A stretch of 5,989 nucleotides of DNA, taken from contig JAITKC010000150.1 of NCBI GenBank assembly GCA_031278665.1, positions 1 through 5,989 on the forward strand, written 5' to 3'. The stretch comes from Bifidobacteriaceae bacterium (GTDB lineage Bacteria > Actinomycetota > Actinomycetes > Actinomycetales > WQXJ01). Of this stretch, positions 1 through 5,438 are shown piece after piece. The stretch's first letter is position 1, and each line of letters opens with the position of its first letter. The notes under the pieces were generated by a model. It ran no database searches. It saw only the letters and a list, made by a program, of their open reading frames with translations, and was not told the origin of the DNA. Both the position numbers and the translations under genes were made by a program.

Positions 1-536
1 GCCGCCGGCTCGGCCGCGCCCTCGTCGCCGGCGGCATAGCCCTCATCCCAGGCGGGATAAACCAGGACCGTCACGGCGATCTGGTCGCCGAGGCCGATCC
101 CCAGGCGCTCGGCCAGCGACTTGGCCAACGAGGCCTCGTCGGCGCCCTGGGGCTGGCGTCCCTGGCCAACCGGCCAGGTGGCCAGGCCGGTGTCGGTCGA
201 AGTGGCCCGAAACTCGGTCAACTCGGACCGATCGCCCGCATCCACCTGGGCGGCGACCACCATAACCGACTGGAAGGCCCGCCGAACCCCGTCGATGGCG
301 GCGGCGTCATCGGCGGCCGTCGGCGGCAGATACTGGATGTCGTAGAAGTCCGCCCGGCCGACCACCAAATCGGCGCCGGCGTAGGGCTCGGCCATTATGT
401 TCTCGATCGTCCGGTCCATCACCGTCGAGCCGGCCATGGCGGCGGCGATGAAGGCGGTGGCGACCACAATCGACATCGCGCCGCCGACCGCTTGGCGCAA
501 GGACATGCGCAATTGGCGCAGTGTGAAACGAAGCAT
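1..536 (-). CDS. ABC transporter permease, FtsX/MacB type (partial, N-terminal 178 residues)
   Basis: This is the membrane subunit of an ABC transporter paired with the ATPase gene just upstream. The frame opens at ATG 536-534 and stays open to the left edge, so the C-terminal part is missing. The visible protein starts MLRFTLRQLRMSLRQAVGG, a short basic cytoplasmic lead, followed by one hydrophobic segment at about residues 18-40 (AMSIVVATAFIAAAMAG). From about residue 41 there is a soluble, probably extracytoplasmic region containing AGADLVVGR at 53-61. This layout, one helix then a large outer domain, is typical of the MacB periplasmic-core/FtsX permease superfamily. The ATPase stop codon is only 9 nt upstream and in the same frame. 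No Shine-Dalgarno is visible, so translation is probably coupled. The family call is fairly secure, but the substrate cannot be read from this fragment. It is not cell-division FtsX, judging by the ATPase partner and the neighbours. Confidence 0.85.
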   Translation of the reverse strand, partial: MLRFTLRQLRMSLRQAVGGAMSIVVATAFIAAAMAGSTVMDRTIENIMAEPYAGADLVVGRADFYDIQYLPPTAADDAAAIDGVRRAFQSVMVVAAQVDAGDRSELTEFRATSTDTGLATWPVGQGRQPQGADEASLAKSLAERLGIGLGDQIAVTVLVYPAWDEGYAAGDEGAAEPA

Positions 537-545
537 CGGTTCGGC

Positions 546-1292
546 TCAGACGTTCACCAGGGTGGTCAACTCGTCCAGCGCCGCCAGCACGGCCTCTTTG
601 CTGGGGTGCAGGATTTCGCCGGCCAGGCGGCCGTCCGCCAACAGGATCACCCGTTCGGCGTAGGCGGCGGCGGCCGGGTCGTGTGTCACCATGACGACCG
701 ATTGGCCGAGTTCGCGAACCGAGCGGCGCAGGAAGCTGAGGACCTCGAAACCGGAGCGGGTGTCGAGGTTGCCGGTCGGCTCGTCGGCGAAGATCACGTC
801 GGGCCGGGTGATCAGGCCGCGGGCGAGGGCGACTCGCTGGCGCTGGCCGCCCGACATCTCGCTCGGCCGGTGGTTCAAGCGGTCGCGCAGGGCGAGGGTG
901 TCGACCACCGTGTCCCACCATTCGCGGTCCAATTTGTCGCCGGCCAGGTCGAGGGGGAGGCGGATGTTCTGGGCCGCGGTCAACATTGGCAACAAGTTGA
1001 AGGCCTGGAAGACGAATCCGACGTGGGTGCGCCGCCAGGCGGTCAACTCGTTGTCGCCCAATCCGGTCAGGTCCTTGCCGCCGAGTTGAACCGAGCCGCT
1101 AGTCGGCGCGTCAAGGCCGGCCAGCAAGTTCAACAAAGTCGACTTGCCGGAGCCGGACGGGCCCATAATGGCCGTGAAACAGGCGGCGGCGAAATCGACG
1201 TCGACCGAGTCCAAGGCCAGGACCCTGGCCTCGCCGGCCCCGTAGACCTTGGTCAGTTTGCGGGCGGCGACCGCCGGTTTGCTCAACTCCAT
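546..1292 (-). CDS. ABC transporter ATP-binding protein, LolD/MacB-type
   Basis: This 248-residue cytoplasmic ATPase powers the adjacent permease. All nucleotide-binding motifs are intact: Walker A GPSGSGKST (44-52), Q-loop Gln96 in FVFQAFNLLP, signature MSGGQRQRVALARG (146-159), Walker B VIFADEPTG with catalytic Glu171, D-loop GNLD (174-177) and switch His204 in VMVTHD. The spacing and the FNLLPMLTAAQN stretch match the LolD/MacB/FtsE-like subfamily that works with FtsX-type permeases in efflux or extraction from the membrane, rather than import. I chose ATG 1292, giving MELSKPAVAARKLTKVYG, because the fold starts there and a TAACTT -10-like hexamer ends 7 nt upstream. In-frame starts at 1331 and 1355 would add residues with no family resemblance. 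The permease follows after 9 nt. The two-component system lies immediately upstream on the same strand and is the obvious candidate regulator, which is inference. Confidence 0.93.
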   Translation of the reverse strand: MELSKPAVAARKLTKVYGAGEARVLALDSVDVDFAAACFTAIMGPSGSGKSTLLNLLAGLDAPTSGSVQLGGKDLTGLGDNELTAWRRTHVGFVFQAFNLLPMLTAAQNIRLPLDLAGDKLDREWWDTVVDTLALRDRLNHRPSEMSGGQRQRVALARGLITRPDVIFADEPTGNLDTRSGFEVLSFLRRSVRELGQSVVMVTHDPAAAAYAERVILLADGRLAGEILHPSKEAVLAALDELTTLVNV

Positions 1293-1299
1293 GCCGCAG

Positions 1300-1305
1300 A
1301 AGTTA
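1300..1305 (-). promoter_or_regulatory. Putative -10 element (TAACTT) for a leaderless ABC operon transcript
   Basis: On the minus strand TAACTT fits the actinobacterial TANNNT -10 pattern and ends 7 nt before the ATG at 1292, so transcription would begin at or next to the start codon. No purine-rich Shine-Dalgarno precedes this ATG. No convincing -35 hexamer is visible at the usual distance, so the promoter may depend on an activator. Confidence 0.45.
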
Positions 1306-1368
1306 CCGTCCGATCCTGCGAAGCGGGTCATGCCGCGGTCGACGCCGGCGGTCATCCCGTGGTAGGAG

Positions 1369-1416
1369 CGTCGCGCCGCCGTCGCATCGGCCGTCGCGCC
1401 GCCGTCGCATCGGCCG
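1369..1416. repeat. Perfect 23-bp tandem duplication upstream of the ABC operon
   Basis: Bases 1369-1391 are repeated exactly at 1392-1414, and two further bases (1415-1416) continue the period. Each unit is itself a degenerate doublet, cgtcgcgccgc followed by cgtcgcatcggc. The repeat lies between the response regulator stop and the ABC ATPase start, about 77-124 bp upstream of that start. It could be a recent slippage duplication or a pair of regulator-binding sites. The sequence alone does not decide. Confidence 0.8.
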
Positions 1417-1428
1417 CTGGGTCGGCCG
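1411..1428 (-). terminator. Possible hairpin directly after the response regulator gene
   Basis: On the minus strand CGGCCG, a 6-nt loop (ACCCAG) and CGGCCG form a 6-bp stem that begins immediately after the TGA of the response regulator. There is no U-tract, so it is not a classical intrinsic terminator. In this GC-rich DNA such short stems also arise by chance. It could weaken read-through from the two-component genes into the ABC genes. Confidence 0.3.
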
Positions 1429-2094
1429 TCACGAGTAGCGCTGGACCAAGCCGCCCCGGTAGGCCGCCACCACCGCCTGAACGCGGTCGCGCGCCTCCAG
1501 TTTCATCAAAATGCGCCCGACATGCGTCTTGACCGTGGTCTCGGCGACGTGCAAGGCGCCGGCGATCTCCTGGTTCGACAGCCCTTGGGCCATTTGGACC
1601 AGCACCTCGACTTCGCGTTCGGTCAGATCGTCAAAGGCGGCGATGTCGCGCGGGTCCGGCGGGGTGGCGGCGGCGACCGAGGCGATCAGGCGCTTGGTCG
1701 GGGCCGGCGCGATCACGGCGTCGCCGGCCTGGACTGTGCGAATGGCGGCCAGCATGTCGTCCGGCGGGGTGTCTTTGAGCAGGAAGCCGCTGGCCCCGGC
1801 GCGGATCGCCGCCATCAGGTACTCGTCGAGGTCGAAAGTGGTCAAGATGATCACCTTCGGCGGGGGTTTGACCAGTTTGATGATCTGCTCGGTGGCGGCG
1901 ATCCCGTCCATTCCCGGCATCCGCACGTCCATCAGCACAATGTCGGTGGGGCGGGCGAGGGCGGCGCGCAAGGCGCCGTGGCCGTCGCCGGCCTGGCCGA
2001 CCACCGTCATGTCGGCCTGCGAGTCGATCACCATGGCGAAGCCCGAACGGACCAGCTCCTGGTCATCTACCACCAGCACCCGAATAGGTTCCAT
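1429..2094 (-). CDS. Response regulator, NarL/FixJ family (receiver + LuxR-type HTH)
   Basis: This 221-residue DNA-binding response regulator is the partner of the adjacent histidine kinase. The N-terminal receiver domain (about 3-120) has the acidic pair Asp10-Asp11, the phospho-acceptor Asp56 in DIVLMDVRMPGMDG, the switch Thr85/Thr86 in ILTTFD and the conserved Lys107 in FLLKDTP. A linker rich in Ala/Pro leads to a LuxR/GerE helix-turn-helix at about 157-215, with LTEREVEVLVQMAQGLSN, then EIAGALHVAETTVKTHV. All key residues are present and the length is normal for the family. Start ATG 2094 is supported by AAAGGAGA at 2104-2111, with 10 nt between its AAGGAG core and the ATG; a longer in-frame opening to 2364 is only antisense-frame noise. 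The start overlaps the kinase end by 32 nt, so the two are co-translated. Likely targets are its own operon and the downstream ABC genes, which is inference. Confidence 0.95.
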   Translation of the reverse strand: MEPIRVLVVDDQELVRSGFAMVIDSQADMTVVGQAGDGHGALRAALARPTDIVLMDVRMPGMDGIAATEQIIKLVKPPPKVIILTTFDLDEYLMAAIRAGASGFLLKDTPPDDMLAAIRTVQAGDAVIAPAPTKRLIASVAAATPPDPRDIAAFDDLTEREVEVLVQMAQGLSNQEIAGALHVAETTVKTHVGRILMKLEARDRVQAVVAAYRGGLVQRYS

Positions 2095-2959
2095 ACTGTG
2101 TTGTCTCCTTTCTTTGCCCCGGCCGGGGCTGCCAGGTCGGGGCCGATCCGGGGCCGCCCGGGGCCGCCGGAAGCAACCCCAAGGCACGTTCGGCCGGTAT
2201 CGGCACCGAAACGGCGACGGTGAAGCCGCCGGCCGGACCCGGCCCGGCTTGGAAGCTGCCACCCAGCATCTCGGCTCGTTCGCGCATCCCGACCAAACCG
2301 TGGCCGGAACCGTCGCCGGTGGCCGCGGCGCCGCGCCCGTCATCGGACACCGTGATGGCGACATAGTTGCCGGACCACCGCTCGGTGACCGTCACCGCGA
2401 CCTTCGGGCCGGCGTGTTTGAGGGCGTTGGTGAGCGCCTCCTGCGCCACCCGGTAGAGCGTCGCGCCCACCCCGGGCGGCAGGTTGCGCGGCGTTCCGAC
2501 CCTCACCAAAGTCACGTCCAGACCGGTCGAGCGGGTCTCGTCGACCAACTGCTCGAGGTCTTTGACGTGGGCGGTCGGCTCAAGTTGGGCGGTTTGGTCG
2601 GCCGGGCCGTCGCGCAGCACCCGGACGATGCCGCGCATGTCGGTGAGCGCGTCGCGGCCGGTTTGGGCGATCGCCTCGAGCGCCCGAATGGCCGCGTCCG
2701 GGTTGGCGGCCGCGGCGTAACGGCCGCCGTCGGCCTGGGCGATCATGACCGACAGCGAGTGCCCGACGATGTCGTGCATTTCGCGCGAGAGCCGGGTCCG
2801 TTCCTCGGTTAACTCGTGTTGGGCGTCGAGCATCTTGGAATGGGCTTGGCTGGCCGCCCAGGCGTCGCGCGAGCGCTGGCTGGCCTCCATTCCGCGCGAC
2901 AGCAACCCCATGCCCAAGAACAGCCCGGCCGCCAGCCAGACCGGGAAGGCCAACAACAA
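2063..2959 (-). CDS. Sensor histidine kinase, C-terminal (catalytic) part after an in-frame TAG
   Basis: This is the catalytic part of a NarL-partner (HPK7/HisKA_3-type) sensor kinase, which autophosphorylates on histidine and passes the phosphate to the response regulator. Counted from TTG 2959, a hydrophobic helix (about 1-20) is followed by a coiled linker, then the dimerisation/H-box LSREMHDIVGHSLSVM with the phosphorylated His62 (bases 2774-2776). Next come the N-box YRVAQEALTNALKHAG (169-184), G1 box VSDDGRG (204-210) and G2 box GHGLVGMRERAEMLGG (219-234). A Pro/Gly-rich tail of about 45 residues follows and overlaps the regulator start. The frame is identical to that of the membrane part upstream, separated only by TAG (2963-2965) and one GCG codon. 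The TTG start is merely the first available restart codon and has no good Shine-Dalgarno. I read 2063-3598 as one 511-codon gene broken by a stop. Whether the kinase is still made is unknown. Confidence 0.85.
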   Translation of the reverse strand: MLLAFPVWLAAGLFLGMGLLSRGMEASQRSRDAWAASQAHSKMLDAQHELTEERTRLSREMHDIVGHSLSVMIAQADGGRYAAAANPDAAIRALEAIAQTGRDALTDMRGIVRVLRDGPADQTAQLEPTAHVKDLEQLVDETRSTGLDVTLVRVGTPRNLPPGVGATLYRVAQEALTNALKHAGPKVAVTVTERWSGNYVAITVSDDGRGAAATGDGSGHGLVGMRERAEMLGGSFQAGPGPAGGFTVAVSVPIPAERALGLLPAAPGGPGSAPTWQPRPGQRKETTQYGTYSGAGGR

Positions 2960-2962
2960 CGC

Positions 2963-2965
2963 CTA
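2963..2965 (-). other. In-frame amber (TAG) codon inside the histidine kinase gene
   Basis: The minus-strand codons read TGG TCG TAG GCG TTG TTG TTG GCC. The TAG is codon 212 of a continuous 511-codon frame. It falls in the last transmembrane helix, with TVWTAS and WS before it and ALLLAFPVWLAAG after it. A single base change from TGG (Trp) or CAG (Gln) would create it. All six complete genes in the window end in TGA, so this is the only TAG acting as a stop. Confidence 0.85.
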
Positions 2966-3598
2966 CGACCACGACGCCGTCCACACCGTCCAGCCGAACG
3001 GTTTGAACAGTCCGACCAGCCAGCGAATGTGCAATGGGGCCATCGCCGCGTAGGCGGCCGCCAACAATCCGCCCAAGGCGCCGCCGACGGCGCCGGTGAC
3101 CACCCAACGCGGCGCCGAATAGCGCGCCACCGCCCACAACGGCACCCCGACCAATAGGTAAACCGGCAGGTCGATGCCCAAGTGGTTGACCAGCGACCAG
3201 GCGGCGGCGAGCCAGGCGAGGACGGCGCTGGTGACCGGCAGGCTGCCGGCGGCGATGGCGCTGACGCTCAGGGCCAGACCGCAGACGATTGTCGGCGAAC
3301 TCGGCCCGGCGGCCAGCGACAAGATGGCGCCGATCCCGCCCAGCGCCACCAGCGCCGGCGTCGGCGGGCGCAAGCGCGTCCGGGCGGCGCGTTTGCGCCC
3401 CGCGGACTGGCGCGGCCGGCGGCGGTCGCGCGGCGGGCTGGAATGTTCCGGCGGTTCGGTTATGGCCGGCGGGGGGTGGTAGGCGGGTCGGCTCGGCGCG
3501 CCGGGCGGACGGGCCGGCGGAGGGGCCGGCGGACGGGCGGGCGCGGGGGCGGGCGCGGAGGCGACCGGGTCAACCCGTTGGTCGCCGCGCTTGGTCAC
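2963..3598 (-). CDS. Sensor histidine kinase, N-terminal membrane sensor part (ends at in-frame TAG)
   Basis: These 211 residues are the membrane sensor half of the kinase encoded immediately downstream in the same frame. Residues 1-78 form a Pro/Ala- and then Arg-rich tail, probably cytoplasmic. It is followed by hydrophobic segments at about 80-98, 103-119, 121-139, 144-159 and 165-186, and the first half of a sixth at 201-211. That sixth helix is completed after the TAG by ALLLAFPVWLAAGLFLGMGLL. Multi-helix sensors joined directly to a HisKA_3 kinase are common in actinobacterial two-component systems. No enzymatic domain lies in this half, so on its own it is unlikely to signal. The start is GTG 3598, 6 nt after a TAGGGT -10-like hexamer. 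A weak AGGG 7 nt upstream could alternatively serve as a Shine-Dalgarno. prfB diverges on the other side of a 109-bp gap. Confidence 0.8.
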   Translation of the reverse strand: MTKRGDQRVDPVASAPAPAPARPPAPPPARPPGAPSRPAYHPPPAITEPPEHSSPPRDRRRPRQSAGRKRAARTRLRPPTPALVALGGIGAILSLAAGPSSPTIVCGLALSVSAIAAGSLPVTSAVLAWLAAAWSLVNHLGIDLPVYLLVGVPLWAVARYSAPRWVVTGAVGGALGGLLAAAYAAMAPLHIRWLVGLFKPFGWTVWTASWS

Positions 3599-3604
3599 AA
3601 GATC

Positions 3605-3610
3605 ACCCTA
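3605..3610 (-). promoter_or_regulatory. Putative -10 element (TAGGGT) for the histidine kinase operon
   Basis: On the minus strand TAGGGT fits TANNNT and is followed by GATCTT and then the GTG start at 3598, a 6-nt spacing that predicts a leaderless or near-leaderless mRNA. No clear -35 is seen. The AGGG inside the hexamer could also be read as a weak ribosome-binding site, so the two interpretations compete. Confidence 0.4.
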
Positions 3611-3694
3611 TTGCGCGATCGGCCGGCCGGAGGTCGTCCGCCGCGTCGAGCCGCCGACTGGTCCGCCCTGGCGCAGGCCGGGCCGGCCAAGTCT

Positions 3695-3700
3695 TACGAT
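3695..3700 (+). promoter_or_regulatory. Putative -10 element (TACGAT) for leaderless prfB
   Basis: TACGAT matches TANNNT and is followed by TGAAGCC and then the ATG at 3708, a 7-nt spacing that places the transcription start at the start codon. No Shine-Dalgarno is present in those 7 bases. A -35 hexamer is not recognisable. The rest of the divergent region (3599-3707) holds two GGCCGGCC palindromes (3621-3628 and 3681-3688) and nothing else I can support. Confidence 0.5.
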
Positions 3701-3707
3701 TGAAGCC

Positions 3708-4829
3708 ATGGCCAGCGAGGATATTCCGGCGCAGTTGCGCGCCCTGGGTCGCACCTTCGAGTCGATCAAGCAGGTCAGCGACCCTGAGGCGATTGGGGCG
3801 CGGATCGCGCGACTGTCCGCCGAAGTGGCCGAGCCGGGGCTGTGGGACCAGCCGGACAAGGCCCAGAAGAAGACCGCGCGCCTTTCCCACGCCCAGGGCG
3901 AACTGGAGAAACTGGAGGCGATGGGCGCCCGGCTGGACGATTTGGGCGTCTTATTCGAGATGGCCGAGGAGGCCGGCGACGCCGAGGCGCTGGCGGAGGT
4001 CCGCCTGGAGTTGGCGGCGGCCCGGGCGTCGCTGGCCGACATGGAGATCAGGACTTTGCTGAACGGCGAATACGACGAGCGCTTCGCGGTGGTGACGATC
4101 CGCTCGGGGGCGGGCGGGGTGGACGCCGCCGACTTCGCCGAGATGCTGGCGCGCATGTATCTGCGCTGGGCCGAGCGCCACGCCTTCCCGGTCAAGGTGC
4201 TGAACACCTCCTATGCCGAGGAGGCCGGCCTGAAATCGCTGACCTTCGAGGTCTCGGCCCCTTACGCCTACGGCAATTTGTCGGTCGAGGGCGGAACCCA
4301 CCGGTTGGTCCGAATATCGCCGTTTGACAACCAGGGCCGGCGTCACACGTCTTTCGCGGCGGTCGAGGTCATCCCCTTGATCGAGGACACCGACCACATC
4401 GACATCCCCGAATCCGACATCAAAGTCGACGTCTTCCGCTCATCCGGCCCCGGCGGGCAGTCTGTCAACACCACCGATTCGGCGGTCCGGATGACCCACT
4501 TGCCGACCGGGATCGTGGTGTCTATGCAGGACGAGAAGTCGCAGTTGCAAAACCGCGCCGCCGCCTACCGGGTCCTCCAGTCCCGCCTGCTGGTGCTGCG
4601 CCGAGCCGAGGAGGCGGCCAAGAAGAAGGAGTTGGCCGGGGTCATCAAGGCGTCCTGGGGCGACCAAATGCGTTCCTATGTGTTGCACCCGTACCAGATG
4701 GTCAAAGATCTCAGAACCGACCACGAGGTTGGCAACACCGCGGCCGTCTTCGACGGCGACATCGACGGCTTCATCGACGCCGGCATCCGCTGGCGCCGCC
4801 GCCAGGAACGGGCCGGCGCCGCCGGCTGA
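3708..4829 (+). CDS. prfB: Peptide chain release factor 2 (RF2)
   Basis: RF2 enters the ribosomal A site at UGA or UAA and triggers hydrolysis of peptidyl-tRNA. The 373-residue protein has an N-terminal helical region, the PCRF domain (about 30-220) and the RF-1 catalytic domain (about 225-340). Stop-codon recognition is shown by the SPF tripeptide at 204-206 ([16 protein letters not shown]), which distinguishes RF2 from RF1. The catalytic GGQ is at 249-251 in [17 protein letters not shown]; its Gln is the usual PrmC methylation target. [20 protein letters not shown] near 316-335 is also a strong family signature. The frame is continuous, without the CTTTGA frameshift site that autoregulates prfB in E. 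coli and many other bacteria; its absence is usual in Actinobacteria. ATG 3708 gives the normal N-terminus, and the upstream extension to 3591 is unsupported. UGA specificity fits the TGA stops used by every complete gene here. It diverges from the kinase and converges on ybaK. Confidence 0.97.
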   Translation: MASEDIPAQLRALGRTFESIKQVSDPEAIGARIARLSAEVAEPGLWDQPDKAQKKTARLSHAQGELEKLEAMGARLDDLGVLFEMAEEAGDAEALAEVRLELAAARASLADMEIRTLLNGEYDERFAVVTIRSGAGGVDAADFAEMLARMYLRWAERHAFPVKVLNTSYAEEAGLKSLTFEVSAPYAYGNLSVEGGTHRLVRISPFDNQGRRHTSFAAVEVIPLIEDTDHIDIPESDIKVDVFRSSGPGGQSVNTTDSAVRMTHLPTGIVVSMQDEKSQLQNRAAAYRVLQSRLLVLRRAEEAAKKKELAGVIKASWGDQMRSYVLHPYQMVKDLRTDHEVGNTAAVFDGDIDGFIDAGIRWRRRQERAGAAG

Positions 4830-4832
4830 CCG

Positions 4833-4862
4833 CCGGGCCACCCCGGGGCGACTCCGGCCCGG
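4833..4862 (+). terminator. Possible prfB terminator hairpin
   Basis: CCGGGCC (4833-4839) can pair with GGCCCGG (4856-4862), a 7-bp stem that starts 3 nt after the prfB stop codon. The 16-nt loop contains the palindrome CCCCGGGG. No T-tract follows. It shares two bases with the first hairpin of the adjacent tandem repeat, so the two structures compete. Confidence 0.4.
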
Positions 4863-4904
4863 GCGGCGGTCAGAGCCGCCCCCGGGCGGCGGTCAGAGCC
4901 GCCC
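4858..4904. repeat. Perfect 23-bp tandem duplication with twin hairpins in the prfB/ybaK convergent gap
   Basis: Bases 4858-4881 recur exactly at 4881-4904, a period of 23 bp. Each copy contains gggcggc, a 7-nt loop (ggtcaga) and gccgccc, giving identical 7-bp hairpins at 4861-4881 and 4884-4904. The right-hand copy covers the last codons and stop of ybaK, and the left-hand copy repeats that stop codon downstream. Because both strands form the same stems, the pair may work as a bidirectional terminator for the converging genes, although there is no T-run on either side. Confidence 0.8.
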
Positions 4905-5438
4905 GATCGAGGCGAACGACGCGCCGGCCAGCCGGGCCAGGTCGCGCGGGTCGAGTCTGACGTCGAGGCCGCGGGCGCCGGCCGAAACCAGCACCTGGTC
5001 CAAGTGCTGGGCCGACGAGTCGATCAAAGTCGGATGCCGGTTTCGCTGGCCGAGCGGCGAGATGCCGCCGACGACGTAGCCGGTGGCGCGCTCGGCCTCG
5101 GTCACCGCCGCCAGGGCCGCTCGCTTGCCGCCGGCCGCCCTGGCCAGGGCCTTGAAGTCGAGGTTGCGGGAGACCGGGATGACGACGCACCAAAGCTGGT
5201 CGTCGATTTTGACCATCAGGGTCTTGAAGATCGTGTCCGGATCGGCGCCCAGCGCGCGGGCCGCCGCCAGGCCGTAGCCCTCGCTCAGGGCGGCCGGGAG
5301 GCGGTCGGGCTTGAACCGTTCAAGTTTGTATTGGACGCCGGAGTGCTCCAGGAGCATCAGCGCCGGCGTGGCCTTGCGGCTGACGGCCGGGACGCTCGGC
5401 CGGCTGGCTTCAGCGCCCTCCCGCGGGTTCGTCGCCAA
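4893..5438 (-). CDS. ybaK: YbaK/EbsC-type Cys-tRNA(Pro) deacylase
   Basis: Enzymes of this family hydrolyse cysteine mischarged onto tRNA(Pro), acting in trans with prolyl-tRNA synthetase as a translation quality-control step in the cytoplasm. The 181-residue product aligns along its length with E. coli YbaK: ATPALMLLEHSGVQYKL at the N-terminus, DTIFKTLMV with the catalytic Lys72, ATGYVVGGISPLGQ (118-131), then PTLIDSSAQ and GARGLDVRLDPRDLA. About 22 extra residues precede the conserved core. The start is TTG 5438, supported by GGGAGGAG at 5449-5456 with a 10-nt spacer. No ATG, GTG or TTG fits before the core except this one, although the purine run also encodes conserved residues of the upstream helicase. 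The gene overlaps the helicase end by 29 nt, indicating a shared transcript, and its own 3' end is copied in a tandem repeat. The family is certain; substrate specificity is assumed from the family. Confidence 0.94.
   Translation of the reverse strand: MATNPREGAEASRPSVPAVSRKATPALMLLEHSGVQYKLERFKPDRLPAALSEGYGLAAARALGADPDTIFKTLMVKIDDQLWCVVIPVSRNLDFKALARAAGGKRAALAAVTEAERATGYVVGGISPLGQRNRHPTLIDSSAQHLDQVLVSAGARGLDVRLDPRDLARLAGASFASIGRL

Noticed and set aside
537..548. ATPase and permease in the same frame, separated only by TGA and three codons, as a possible recoded fusion
   Set aside because: The permease has its own ATG and a normal N-terminus, and separate ATPase and permease genes are the rule for this family. 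TGA is also the normal stop of every other gene here.
1369..1416. CRISPR-like array
   Set aside because: There are only two directly abutting copies with no spacers, so it is a simple tandem duplication.
492..1532. Long plus-strand open frame (346 codons) opposite the ABC ATPase
   Set aside because: It is an antisense shadow of a gene with all ABC motifs; its translation is low-complexity Gly/Ala/Arg/Gln with no recognisable domain.
1511..2812. Long plus-strand open frame (433 codons) opposite the response regulator and kinase
   Set aside because: It spans two clear minus-strand genes and their overlap, and its Ser/Arg/Ala-rich product resembles no family; typical of GC-rich antisense frames.
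2580..3137. Minus-strand frame running past the amber codon in another phase, as evidence of a frameshift rather than a stop
   Set aside because: The sensor and kinase parts share exactly the same frame on both sides of the TAG, so no frameshift is needed; this other frame carries no kinase motifs.
3621..3688. Two GGCCGGCC palindromes in the prfB/kinase divergent region as a paired operator
   Set aside because: Eight-base G/C palindromes are common by chance in DNA this GC-rich, and the same string occurs frequently elsewhere in the genes.
3591..3707. N-terminal extension of prfB by 39 residues
   Set aside because: The added residues (Pro/Arg-rich) match nothing in RF2, and the extension would cross both divergent -10 elements.
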